Positions 41,516 through 52,224 of a DNA stretch of 64,000 nucleotides are shown piece by piece. Position 1 is the first letter of the stretch, and every line of letters starts with the position of its first letter. Position numbers and translations under genes: made by a program. The notes under the pieces were generated by a model. The model saw only the letters and a program-made list of their open reading frames with translations, did not search any database and had not been told where the DNA came from. This DNA comes from Medakamo hakoo. Taxonomy: Eukaryota; Chlorophyta; Trebouxiophyceae; Coccomyxaceae. The DNA lies in the NCBI GenBank assembly GCA_026636295.1, contig CP089455.1, positions 248,001-312,000 on the forward strand, given 5' to 3'.

Positions 41516-43532
41516 TCACGCCGCCGCCCACCCGTGCGCGGCAGCCCGCACGCCCGCCCACCCGCCGCCGCCCCCACCCCCCCTGGTCATCGTCCCGTCC
41601 AGGCTCGGCCGCCGGGCGTCGTGCGCCCGCAGCGCCGCCCGCATGGCCAGGCGTTCGGCGCGCCGGTCTTCCGCGCCAGCAGCCCGGACGGCGTCCGGCC
41701 CGTCGGCGGGCACGGCCAGGCGGAAGGGGACGGGGGCGGGCGACCCGCTGCACCGCTCAACCGCGACGACCGTCACGAACGCGTCCCCGCACTCGAACAC
41801 GCACCCCAGCGCCGGCGTCTCCGCGCACACGGACACCATGACCTCCATGGACGCGCCCCAGATGGACGTGACCTGGGCGGAGACGTACAGGACGTCGCCG
41901 ACGCGGGAGGGCGCGGCAAACGCGACAGAGTCCATCGCGGCCGTCAGCAGGTGGGTCCACCCGCCGCGCCCCGCGACGCGCGAGGCGGCGATGTACGCCG
42001 TCTGCTCCATCCACCGCATGACCTGGCCGCCAAAGGTGATGCCCAACGAGTTGGCGTGCTGCGGCAGGACGAGCTGCGTCATGTGCGCGCGCGTCGCGGA
42101 CGGCGGCACGGTCGGCAGGGGGAGGGGGGGCGGGGACGCGCCGGACGGCGCGCCCGCCGCCGGCCGGGGGGGCCGGCCGGACGCGGCGGCGTGTTTGGGC
42201 GCCCGCACAGGCGGCGCCAGCGTGGGCGACCCTTCCCGGTGCGTGACGGGCCGGAGGCGGGGCGGCTGAGCGTCGGGCGCCGCGCGCGCGGCCTCGCGCC
42301 GGGCCAGGCGCGCGGCCCGGCGCCGGGCGGCGGCTTCCCAGACTTCGGCCTGGGCTGGGGTGGTGGGGACGACGGGCGGCATGGCCGGGATGGGGCCGAC
42401 GGCGGCACGGCTGTGTTTTTTTTTTGGGGGTGGGGGGCGAGAGGGCGGCGTGGGAGAGAGGGGGGATGGGGGAGGCGCGCCACGGCTAGGCCCAACCCCG
42501 CCCCGCCCCTTCGCCCGAAACAAAAAAAAAAAAAAACTCACGCAACGGAAACAAACGTCAAGTACGCCGAGCAGCAGTGCACGCGCTCGCCCGTGTCCAT
42601 GGCCTCCTCCTCCACGCGGACGCCCACTTCCGCCGACGACCGGAAGACGCGGTTGACTTGGGCGGCCGTGATGGTGACGGCGCCCAGGCGGGCGGGCCGC
42701 AGGAAGTGGACGGCGTCGACGGACGCGGTGACGACGGGGCCGCGGGCCAGGGTTTTGGCGGCCAACCCCGCAGCAACATCGATCCAGGACAGGACGATGC
42801 CGGCGTAGCAGACGCCCGCCGGGTCGACGTCCGCGGGCGTGACGATTTGGTGGACCTGATGAGGGATGTGCGTCGAGGGGTTGAAAGAACGTTTTTTTTT
42901 TGGCTGCGGTGCGTGGCGTGGCGTGCCCACAGACTTGGTCCACTACTCACCACAACCCGAGTGGACGCCATGGGCACCTCATCCAGGGCCGGCACAGGTG
43001 ACGTCACGCGCAAGCCGGCCACCCCGTCCACCGCGCCATCCTCCGCCGCTTCGGCCAGCGGCGCGGGCAGCCCGCCCACCGCCACGGCGGCGTGCGTGGC
43101 CGCGGCCGCCGCGGCGACTGAGGCCACGGTTTCCCGCGGCGCGGCTGCGACCAGGGCCGCCAGCTGGCGTTCCAGCATGTCGACCTGCAAAAAGTGAGAG
43201 AGGGTGAGGACGTGCCGTGAGAGGGGAAGGGGGGCGTCGCGCGCGGCTGGAGGCAGACGGGCGCGGCCGCGCGCGGCTGGAGGCAGGCGGCGGCGCGGCC
43301 GCGCGCGCCAGGTCGCCGAAACACGCATGCCCTTCTCCCTCACCTTGGCCGCCAGCCGGGCCATGTCTCCCTCTCCTCCGCCACCGCCCCCACCACCCGC
43401 CCCTTCCCGGACTAGGGGGTGGCCGGCCGGCCAGGCGGTCGGGTCGCCAGGGGACAGGGAGGGCGGGGTGGGGAGCGTCGTGGTAGGCGTCGGCGTGGAG
43501 GCTGCTGCATTGGCAGCGTCACCGCCGGCCAT
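41516..43532 (-). CDS. Double-HotDog acyl-CoA thioesterase (ACOT11/12-like)
   Basis: Four exons: 43532-43344, 43184-42951, 42855-42542 and 42410-41516, about 543 residues (ACOT12 has 555). The N-terminus is Ala/Thr-rich, with a short helix LERQLAALVAAAP. HotDog 1 reads VHQIVTPADVDPAGVCYAGIVLSWIDVAAGLAAKTLA..VTASVDAVHFLRPARLGAVTITAAQV. A Pro/Arg-rich linker follows. HotDog 2 reads MTQLVLPQHANSLGITFGGQVMRWMEQTAYIAASR, with the Asn/Gly pattern of the VLP-HAN-..-TFGGQ motif. It hydrolyses acyl-CoA to free acid and CoA. No START domain follows, unlike the animal proteins. All splice joins keep frame; the donors are GTGAGG, GTGAGT and GTGAGT. Part of exon 4 is copied at 38368-38469. Confidence 0.9.
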
Positions 43533-43718
43533 GGCGGCCGTGGACGGGGGTGTGTCGATGACGGCCTGGGTGGAGACGGGTTCGGCCTTCCCCGCAAGCG
43601 ATGTCGGAACGGGGTGCAAGCCCGCCTTGCCCCGCTCCGAGACGGAAAACAAGGAGGGAGTGTGTGTGCGACTTTTTTTGTGTTGGGCTCGCTCGTGTTC
43701 ACTAGGCCGTTTCGCGCG
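43533..43718. promoter_or_regulatory. Divergent promoter, thioesterase / LRR-like gene
   Basis: 186 bp between divergent ATGs, with a GT-run and T-run in the middle. No factor site was recognised. Confidence 0.5.
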
Positions 43719-44858
43719 ATGGCCGGCCGGCCGCCGTCGCCGGCCTTTGACGCGTGGGGCGAGGATGACGTGGTTGGTGATGCCACGCAGCCGACCCTCC
43801 CCCGGCCCCGGGCGGTGGCCCGGCCGCGATCCAGCGGCTCGGCGGCCGACCTCTTCCCACCCCGCCCGCGGACCGGCCCGCCGACCTTGGACCTCTTTCC
43901 ACCCCGCCCGCGGACCGGCCCGCCGACCTTGGCCGCCCTGGCCACGGTCGCGCTCCTGCCGCACGCTGCCGCCGTCGCAGATGTGTTGGACGACCCTGCC
44001 AGCATGTCCATGTTGCCCCCGTCCAGCCGTGCAGCGTTTGCGGCGGCGGCAAGCGCGGCGGGTGGCCTGACCGACGCCCGCCTGGCGGCCTTGCTCTCCG
44101 GCGGCGGCGTCCGTGCGCTGAGCGTCGTCAGTGGGCCGGGCGTGTCGACTGCCGGCCTGCGGGAGGCTCTGTCGGGCGAGGGTGCGTCCCTGCGGGCGCT
44201 GAGCCTGGCGGGTCCAGCCGCCGTCGCCATTCTGCCGTCCCTGCCGGCGCTGACGCCCGGCTTGACCCGGCTCGACCTCGCCGGTGGGTCGCCCGCCGCA
44301 GACGCGGCCATTGCGGCCCACCTTCCTCGCCTGGTCAAGCTGGCTGACGTGGAGGCGGTGGCCGAGTCGTGGGAGGCCGCCAGCCCGCCAGCCGCGCCCA
44401 CCTCCCTGCCGTCCCTCGCGGTCCTGGCCTGGGCCGCCCCGCCGCGCCCGCCGCCCGCGTCCCTGGCCGACCCGCCCGGCTCCGCCCGCCGCCTCCTCGC
44501 CGAGGAACTGTTGGCCGTGGCTGCCAGGCGCGAACGGGCCCTGGGCGACGTGCGCGCGTCCCGGCCCGGCCTGGAAGTGTGGGGCGGGGCGGGCCGAGGA
44601 GGGCGGGGGCCGCCGGCCGTCGACGCGGGCGCGTGGGACTGGCTGGGCCTGGATGCACCCGGCGGCGACGGCGACAGCGTGCGCGGCGTGCCTCCACCGC
44701 CCCCGCCTCCTTTAGCTGCTCGTTTTGCTCAGGCGTACGCGGAACGGGCGGCGCGGCGCGCCGCGTCCCGGGCGGCGGCGGCGGCCAAGGCCGCACGCCG
44801 GACCGCCGCCCGCGCGTCGGCGGCCGCCCGCGCGATCGACGCGGCGATGGAGCAATAG
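43719..44858 (+). CDS. Leucine-rich repeat-like protein of unknown function
   Basis: Single exon, 379 residues. Near the start is a perfect tandem 14-residue repeat (DLFPPRPRTGPPTL twice). The middle (residues about 100-230) has irregular LRR units such as VRALSVVSGPGVSTAGLREAL, LRALSLAGPAAVAILPSLPAL and LTRLDLAGGSPAADAAIAAHL, resembling the Rad7/F-box LRR type. The C-terminus is a long Ala/Arg helix (AYAERAARRAASRAAAAAKAARR), probably a coiled coil or basic tail. No F-box was found. The precise family is not recognised; a scaffold or ligase-adaptor role would be a guess. Confidence 0.7.
   Translation: MAGRPPSPAFDAWGEDDVVGDATQPTLPRPRAVARPRSSGSAADLFPPRPRTGPPTLDLFPPRPRTGPPTLAALATVALLPHAAAVADVLDDPASMSMLPPSSRAAFAAAASAAGGLTDARLAALLSGGGVRALSVVSGPGVSTAGLREALSGEGASLRALSLAGPAAVAILPSLPALTPGLTRLDLAGGSPAADAAIAAHLPRLVKLADVEAVAESWEAASPPAAPTSLPSLAVLAWAAPPRPPPASLADPPGSARRLLAEELLAVAARRERALGDVRASRPGLEVWGGAGRGGRGPPAVDAGAWDWLGLDAPGGDGDSVRGVPPPPPPPLAARFAQAYAERAARRAASRAAAAAKAARRTAARASAAARAIDAAMEQ
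43848..43931 (+). repeat. 42-bp tandem duplication in coding sequence
   Basis: Two adjacent 42-bp copies differing at one or two positions, each coding DLFPPRPRTGPPTL. The frame is kept. Confidence 0.95.
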
Positions 44859-44986
44859 ACGGGGAAGCGACGAGCGTGGCATGTGTCAAAGCAGAGCAAA
44901 CACAAGAGCAGTAGGATTACAAGCCGCAAAGGGGCGGGCGGCCACTTCCGTCCCCCCTTTCCACCCCCCTCGCAAAAATCCCCACC

Positions 44987-45470
44987 TCACCGCGCTTCAA
45001 ACTGGACGACCCGCTTCGTCCGCTTTTTGTAGAGGATGCGGTAGCCGCACTCCCGGCATCGGATGATGTCCGTGGCTTTCAGGTCGTTCTCGCAGCCTGC
45101 GGGGTGTGGGTGGGCGGGGTTGTGTGTGCGGGACGGTGTGCACGGATGAGGAGGTTGGTGATGGCGGCGGGAGGGAGGAAAAAAAAACGCGACTAGCCGC
45201 GTGCAGGAGGCGGGACCGGGCGAGGGGCAGGAGCGGGGTAGCACCGCCCGCTTTCCTTGCGCTGAGTGCATCACATGTTCCCACGTCCAGCCCGGTGAGC
45301 GTGAGGCCGAGGAGGCGCCGGCTCACGCCGGCGCGAAGCGAGACTCCGCCGGCCGCCGGCACACAGCGCTGGCGCACTCCTCTCTCTCACACACACACAA
45401 ACGCACCGCAGTCGCCGCACAGGTACGTCACCTCTGGCGCGGGGGCCAGTTGAGGGGCGGCGCCGAGCAT
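44987..45470 (-). CDS. RPB12: RNA polymerase I/II/III shared subunit RPB12 (RPABC4)
   Basis: Two exons (45470-45407 and 45096-44987), 57 residues, the normal length. It reads [44 protein letters not shown], with the CxxC..CxxC zinc site and the invariant [14 protein letters not shown]. It is a small zinc-ribbon subunit bridging RPB2 and RPB3 in all three nuclear polymerases. The donor GTGCGT in phase 1 splits the codon after the second zinc Cys pair. The protein is too short to be found as one frame, and the splice restores it exactly. Confidence 0.96.
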
Positions 45471-45664
45471 CTTGTCGTCGTCGTGTGACCCGTCGTCGTG
45501 CGGTCGTGCGGGCGAGGAGGAAATGTGTGCGCCGACGAAAAAGAAACGCAGCTCTGCGCCTCGCGACCGACTGCCGCTCTCAGTCTCTTTTTTTTTCCGT
45601 CGTGCGCGAAGAAGAGGAAGAAAGAAGTTTTCGCGCGCCTGGCCCCGGCACGCACAAACTTGAA
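45471..45664. promoter_or_regulatory. Divergent promoter, RPB12 / FHA-PHD gene
   Basis: 194 bp between divergent starts, with CGTCGT-rich sequence and A/T-runs. No factor site was recognised. Confidence 0.45.
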
Positions 45665-48600
45665 ATGTCCCGCCCGCCCGCCCTTGAAGCCATCATGGAG
45701 GCGTCACCCGCCCCCGCGCCGGCGTCGCACGGGCCATCCGCGGCAAAGAAGCTCGCCGCCTCCGGCGGTGACGCGGCGGCAACGCATGCACCGCGCCACT
45801 ACGGCCGCCTGCTCATCCCGTCCCGGGACGGGTCGGCCATGGCATTTGCGCTGGCCAAGGACGACGTTGTCATTGGGCGGTGAGTTGAAAGTTGGAGGGG
45901 TGGTGCGGGCGCGGGAGAGAGGCCGCGTGCCTCCGTCTGTTCGGCGCGCGCGCGCGCGCATGCGGCGTCCTCTCACCTTCCAACGCGCCCTCCCGTTGCA
46001 CCCCAGCGACCCGTCCTGTGACATCGTGCTCGCCCCACGCGAGATCTCGCGCCGCCACGCCCGCTTGCAGATCCGCCCGGGCGGCCGGGTGTGGGTGTCG
46101 TCGCTGGGCCGGGAACCCGTGTCGGTCGAGGGCGTGCCCGTGCCGACGGCCGGCCCGCCCGTCTTGCTCCCACCAGGCGCGGCCATCCAGGTCAAGCTGG
46201 CGTCGTCCGTGCGCGAGCTGCGGTACGAGCCGCCCGCGGTGAGCGCGGGTGAGGCTGGCGGCCGGGCTGTGCTGGGCGAGATCCGCGTGGCGAGTGGCGG
46301 TGGTGGTCTGTCGTCGCACCACACGCGCCTCGCGCCCTCGCCGGCCGTGAAAAAGCCGGCGGCGGCGGCGGCGGTGGCGGTGGTGGCGGCGGCGGCGCCC
46401 GCCCCTGCCCCTGAGCTAGCCGTGGACGCGGACGAAAACCAGGAGAACGCGCCTGCCGTCGCCGTGGTGGAGGCGGCCAAGCCTGCGCCTGCTCCGGCTG
46501 CCGAAGCTCCACCACTCGCCGCGTCCCCTCACCCGCCCGCCGCGGACGACAAGCCGCGCAAGTCGGTGCGCTTTGCGGCGACGCCAGTGGCCGCCGCTGC
46601 CGCCGCCGCGGACGCGGCCACGCCCGCCAGCGGCTGCCCTGTGCCCGCGTCCGTCGACGTGGGTGGCGCCGCCGCCGACGCGCCGCTGTCAGGCGTCATC
46701 GACGTCCGGGGCGACAACACGGGCGCGTTTGCCGCCTGGGCGCGTGGCGACGCGCCCGGCGTGTCGCCCGCGTCGGCCGGCGGCGGCGGCCCGCCGCCGT
46801 CCGTGGGCACCAAGCGCCGGTCATGTTCGGGGTCGCGCCTGGGCACGCCCGCCGCCCGGCCCAGCGCCGGGCACGCCGCCGGCGACGGCGACGACGGCGA
46901 CGCCTTCCGCCCGGCGTCCCGGCGCCGGTCGTCCACGCGCGCGGCTGCTGCCGCTGCGGCGGCGGCCATTACCCTGGCCGCGGAAGAAGCGGCGGAGCAC
47001 GCGGCCGCGGCCGCTGCACCGGTCGCGCCCCTGCGGCTGGAGGCGCCGCCCGCCGTCTTGGCCTTGCCCGCGCCGCCGGCCGCCTCCCAGCCCGTCGTTC
47101 GAACGGTGCGCCTGTCCACAGCGGACGCGACGGTCGAGCTCCCGGCCGAGTTGTTCGCGACGCCCGCGGCCGGCGGCGACGCGGCGGGCGGGGTGAGCGG
47201 GCACGGCGGGTCGGTCGCAATCATCGTCCCGGCCGCCCTGGCCGCGGCGGGCGACGTGGAGATCCGCATCCCGGCCGCGGCCTTTGCGGCGGCCGCCCGG
47301 TCTGCCTTGCCGGGCGCCGCCGCCGCGCCCGGCTGGGACGGCGACGCGACGGTGGAGGTGCCGGCCGGGGTGTTTGCGACGCCCTCGGGCGGCGCGGCGC
47401 CTGGCGCGCGCGCACCGCAACCACCCGCCGACGCGACCGTCGAGCTGCCCGCCGCCCTGTTCGCCACGCCGCGCCGGGGTAGTGGCGGCCGCGCCGACGC
47501 CGACGCGACCATCGAGCTGCCGCGCGGCATGTTCGACTCGCCGGAACTGGGCGGTGGCGGCCAAGGGGTGGAGACGGACGCCGAGGCCGCCCCACCACCA
47601 CCCGCGCCCGCCGCCCCTCCTGCCCGTCCGTCCACCCGCCGCTCGTCCATCGACCCGGCCGTCCGCCTGCTGGTGCGGGCGGCCCTGGCGAACGCCGCGG
47701 TCGGCGCGTCGGCCGCGGAGGTTGGTGCCGGCGCGCACGACGACGACGCACGCGCGACCGACCCGCCGTCCGCCCGCCGCCGCATGTCCGCCACGCCGTC
47801 CGGGGGTGCGGACACGCCCGCGACGGCGGCGGTGCACACGCTGATCGAGGGCGTGCTGGCGGACGCCCTGATGCGGTCGACGCCGGGCGATGGGCTGGCG
47901 GGCGGTGGTGCGGCCGGCGGCGCGGCGGCGGCGAGCGGTGAGGCCGGGGAGGCGACGCCGGGCGCGGCCGCGGTCATGCCGGGCGCGGCCGCGCCCACGC
48001 CCGTTACGGCGGGCCCGCCCGCCCTGCTCGCGCCCGCGCCGACGCCCGCAACGGGCGCGGCGGGCGCGGCCAACAAGCCCGCCGCGCACGACGCCCTACC
48101 CGCGCCGGCCCTGGCCGGCGCCCTGGTCGCGGCCCGCCTCATGGAAGGCGGGCCTGCCCGCCGCCGCAGCGGCAGCGGCACGCCGGCCGCGGCGGCGGCG
48201 CCGACCGCCGCCACCCCGGCCACCGCGCCGACCGCGGCCGCGGCCCGCCTGGTCCGCGGCGTCCTGGCCAACCTGCGCACGCCCGGCCCCGCGCCCGCGC
48301 CGTCGCCCGCGTCGGCCATGGAGGTTGAAGAAGGAGGAGGAGGGGGTGGCTCCGAGCCGGAGCACACGCCCGTCGCGACGGCGGCTGTCACGGTCACCCC
48401 TGCGACTGGCGCGGCGGCCGCCCTTGTCCGGGGCGTGTTTGCCGGCCTGGCCACGCCCGCCGGTGCCGAGGAGGGGGTGGAGGCCGTGGAAGCGGCCGCC
48501 CAGCCTGCCGCCACCACCCAGCCTGCCGCCACCACCCCGCCGTCCGTCGCGGCCGCCCGCCTGGTGCGCGGCGTGTTTGCTGGGCTGGTGGAGGAGGGAG

Positions 48601-50126
48601 GAGGGGCGGGGCACCCCGCGGCGGCTCCCGCGCCATCCTCGCCCGGCCCACCCCCGCCCGCCGGCGGCGACGACGACGACGACGACGCGACCGTCGACCT
48701 GAGCGGCCTGGCGGCGGCGGACGCCGGAAAAGAAGCTGAAGAAGACGACGACGACGCGGCTGGGCCGGCCCTGGGCGCGGCCGTCGGCGCGGGCGGCGGG
48801 GCGGCCTCGCCCACGGTGTCGCTGCACCTGTGCGCGCTCTTTGCCACGCCCGGCCCCGCCGCCGCCGCCGCCGCCGCCGGCCCCGCCACCATCCACCTGC
48901 CGGCGGGCGCGTACGCGGCCTCGCCCGCTCCTCCGGCTGCGGAAGACGCCACGGTCCAGCTGCCGCCCGGCTTGTTCGCGGCGCCCCCGCCGGGCGCGGG
49001 CCCCGAAGACTTGCTGGCCGGCCTGACGCCGCTGCCCGAACCGCCCGCCGACGCGCCGGCCTTTGGTGGGGAAGAGTGCGACCCGGACACGCCCGCCCTG
49101 ACCCCGCGCACCGCCGTCGAAGCCGCGACGGCGGCGGCCCGGGCGCACTGGGCCCGCGGCCGCCTGCTGGAAGCCCGCCTGGCCGCCGCGGTCGCGGCCC
49201 TGGGCCAGGAGCGGGCCCTGCGCGCGGCCGCGCTGGCGGCGGCCGCGGGCCGCCTGGCCGCGGGCGTCGCGGCCGTGCTCCCGCCGACCGTGCCGCGCGT
49301 CGTCGTCGTCTCCGCCGACCCGGCGCCGGCGTCTGCACCCCCGCCCCCCGGCCTGGAAAGCGCGGGCGCGTGCGTCGTCGTCCGCGTGCCGCCGCCCGTG
49401 CCGACGTCTGCGCGCGGCCGCCCGCTGCGCCGCCCGCTCGGCCCGGCCGGCGGCGGGGGCGTGGGGCTGACGACAGCGGCCAAGCCCGGCCGCCGCGCCG
49501 CCGCCACCGCCCGCAACTCCGACCTGGCCGCGTCCGCGGACGAGGAAGACGACGACGACGACGAAGACTGCAGCGTGGGCGGCGCCGCCGCGTCCTCCGA
49601 CGACGGCGGGGCCGAGGCCGCGTCCAGCGACGACGACGACGCGTCCGACGACGACGCCCCCTCGCCCGACGAGTGCGGCGAGTGCGGCGGGTCCACCCGC
49701 AACAAAAAGGGCGGCGCGACCGTGGCGTGCGGCTCCTGCCCGGCCGCCTTCCACCTCAAGTGCGTCGGCCTGCGCCGGGGGCCCAAGGCCGCGTGGTTTT
49801 GCGACGAGTGCGCCGCGAGCGGGCGGGCGGCCGCGGCGAAGAAAGCCGCGGCGGCCGCCAAGGCCGCGGCCCGGGCGGCCGCCAAAGCCGACAAGCCGCC
49901 GCCCAAGAAGCGGGCGGCTCGCAAGGCGCCCGAGGATGGCGGGGACGGGGACGCGGCGCCGCCCCCCGCGCGGAAACGCCGGGCGCCGGTCAAAAAGGCA
50001 GCAGAGGCAGGCGCGGTGGTGGATGGAGGGGACGCTGCTGCGCCACCGCCACCGCCACCGTCACCGCCCGAACAAGAGGAGGGCCCGGCGGCGGCCGAAG
50101 AAGAGGCGGCCGCCGTGGCTGAGTGA
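45665..50126 (+). CDS. FHA-repeat-PHD finger protein with PP1-docking motif (Ki-67-like layout)
   Basis: Two exons (45665-45879 and 46007-50126), about 1444 residues. An FHA domain spans residues about 46-145: DDVVIGRDPSCDIVLAPREISRRHARLQI, then VSVEGVPV and RELRYEPP. The phosphothreonine-binding Arg, Ser and His are present. KSVRF at residues 257-261 fits the RVxF protein phosphatase 1 docking motif. The centre carries two diverged repeat families. One is DATVELPAELFATP-like (near residues 445, 488, 518, 547, 571, 965, 1008, 1032, 1052). The other is AARLVRGVFAGLATP-like (about 620, 680, 817, 875, 920). An acidic belt precedes a C4HC3 PHD finger at about 1295-1341 (CGECGG...CGSCPAAFHLKC...CDEC), then a Lys/Arg tail suited to the nucleus. 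Function unknown; a chromatin-bound, phosphatase-linked scaffold is inferred. Confidence 0.85.
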
Positions 50127-50338
50127 GCCCCTTTTTTGAGTGTGTGAGACAGAGGGGAGGAGACGGGGCGTGGGCCGTGAAAAAACACACAACTTGAAAG
50201 GGCGGAGGTGGTGGAAGAGAGGCGAGTGGGCTCTCAGTGCAACGACCGCCGCAAAAGCGCGCGGGCGAGCGAACAAAACAAAGAACAGCGGCAGTTTCCA
50301 GTCGATCCACCCCTCCCGTGACCCTCCCCCCACCCACC

Positions 50339-51957
50339 ATGGCGTATGTGGAGGTCGATGGCGTGAAGTGGGTGAGTTTTTGTGGAGCGTTGTGGGGGTG
50401 GGCGCGGCCACAACGCGGCGCGCATTGCGGCGCTGCCGCACGGCGGCGGCTTGGCCAAGGGTGGCGCGGACTGTGCGTGTGGGAGGGCTTGCGTCGCCCA
50501 TCCGTTGCCAGTGTCGGGGTTCTGACTGTTTAGAGCATCCAATGCGATGGATTGTGCATTCATTCTAGGGCAGAAACCGTGCCGTCCGCGGCCGAAAAGT
50601 GTCGCGCCGGCGTCGGGCCGCACGGCCCCTCCCCCGACGTCCCCCCTCCCCCCTCGCTCACTTTTCTCTGCCGTCCAAAAAAAAACACCCGCGCAGCTCG
50701 AGGAGGAGATCCAGGACGACCTGAAGTGGTCCATCCAGGTCAAGCAGGTCCTGCACTCGGGCAAGTCCGAGTTCCAGTCCGTCGAGCTCGTCGATTCCGG
50801 GCCCTTTGGCAAGGTCCTGCTGCTGGACGGCAAGGCCCAGTCCGCGGAAGCCGACGAGCGCGTGTACCACGAAATGCTCGTCCACCCGGCCCTGCTGGCC
50901 CACCCGCGCCCGCGCACCGTCTTCATCGCGGGCGGCGGCGAGGGCGCGACCGCGCGCGAGGTGCTGCGCCACACGTCCGTCGAGCGACTCGTCATGGCCG
51001 ACATCGACGCGGTCGTCTGCGACTTTTGCGAGCGCCACCTGCCCGCCAACGCCGCCGCCTTCGCCGACGCCCGCCTGGACCTGGTCATCGACTGCGCCAA
51101 GGCCCGGCTGGAGGCGGCGCCGGACGGCGCCTTCGACGTCATCATCGGCGACCTGGCCGACCCCGTGTCCGGCGGGCCGTGCTACCAGTTGTACACGCGT
51201 GAATTCTACGAGGGCGTCATCGCGCGCAAGCTGGCGCCGGGCGGCGTGTTCGTGACGCAGTCCGGGCCGGCCGGCGTCCTGTCGTCCGGCGAAGTGTTTG
51301 CGCCCATCCACCACACGCTCGCGGCCGTCTTCCCCCGCGTCGTCCCGCTGACCGCGCACGTGCCGTCGTACGCCGACACGTGGGGCTGGAACATTGCCTT
51401 TGGCCGCGGCGAGGCCGAGGAGGGCCGGCCGTCCGCCCTGCCTGAGAGTGCGGAGGAGGCGGACGCTGCCATGGCGTCCCGCATCGACGGCGAGCTGACG
51501 GTGCGTTGCCTTTTTTCGGGGGTGCACCCCCGGTGGGGAGGAGAGGGGGGGGGGGGGCGAGGTGGGTGGGTGGGTGGGGGGGGGGGGTCGGTGCCACTGG
51601 CCTGCTTTCGTACGACGGGAGGGGGCCGGGCCCGCGTGGGGTGAAGTGGTCTGGCGGGCACGCCCGCACCAGTGAGGGGGGCGTGCGGGCGGTGCCGCAC
51701 GTGCGGCACCGCGGCCTTATCCTTTTTGGCGCCTGTTGGCCTGGGTGCGCGCCAACACACAAACCACCCACGACCCACCCCCCCGAAACAAAACCTAAAC
51801 ACAACAGTTTTTGGATGGGGCCACGCTCGTCGGCGCGCGCGCCCTGAACAAGATCGTCCGCCGCGTGGTGGCGGAGGAAACGCATGTGTACACGGTGGAC
51901 GCGCCGCGCTTCATCCACGGGGAAGGGATCGCGGGCGCGACGGCGGCGGAGGAGTGA
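50339..51957 (+). CDS. ACL5: Thermospermine synthase (ACL5-type aminopropyltransferase)
   Basis: Three exons (50339-50371, 50697-51500, 51808-51957), about 328 residues. Exon 1 codes only MAYVEVDGVKW. Exon 2 has EEEIQDDLKWSIQVKQVLHSGKSEFQSVELVDSGPFGKVLLLDGKAQSAEADERVYHE. The SAM-type loop FIAGGGEGATAREVLRH and catalytic GDLADPVSGGPCYQLYTREFY follow. The phrase GDLADP.EGGPCYQLYT is diagnostic for ACL5/thermospermine synthase rather than spermidine synthase. Exon 3 supplies LNKIVRRVVAEETHVYTVDAPRFIHGEG. It adds an aminopropyl group from decarboxylated SAM to spermidine. In plants the product controls xylem growth; algae also make it. Donors GTGAGT and GTGCGT, phase 0. Confidence 0.96.
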
Positions 51958-52224
51958 GAGTGGGTGCAAGCAAAAAAAAAACAAGAGGAGAGAGAGAGCA
52001 CAGGTCTCAGTGCGACAAAGAGGCGTCACCCCAAAGTGGCGCGCTCCGAGCCCAGCCCCTTGCACCCCTCCCCACCTCCGCGCCACCCCGCCAGGCGATT
52101 GCTTGGACAGTCGCGTGTCCACGCCGTCCACTTGCCCGGCGAGTTGCGCGCCCTGACCTTCGCACTACACCCCTTCCCCGCTTTCGTTGCACAAGGCGGC
52201 AAACGCCCGCGCGCACTGCCCGCC

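Noticed and set aside
45498-45664. Longer N-terminus for the FHA protein reading through the first intron
   Set aside because: The spliced frame (exon 1 then 46007) rebuilds the FHA GRDPSCDI motif exactly; the read-through frame does not.
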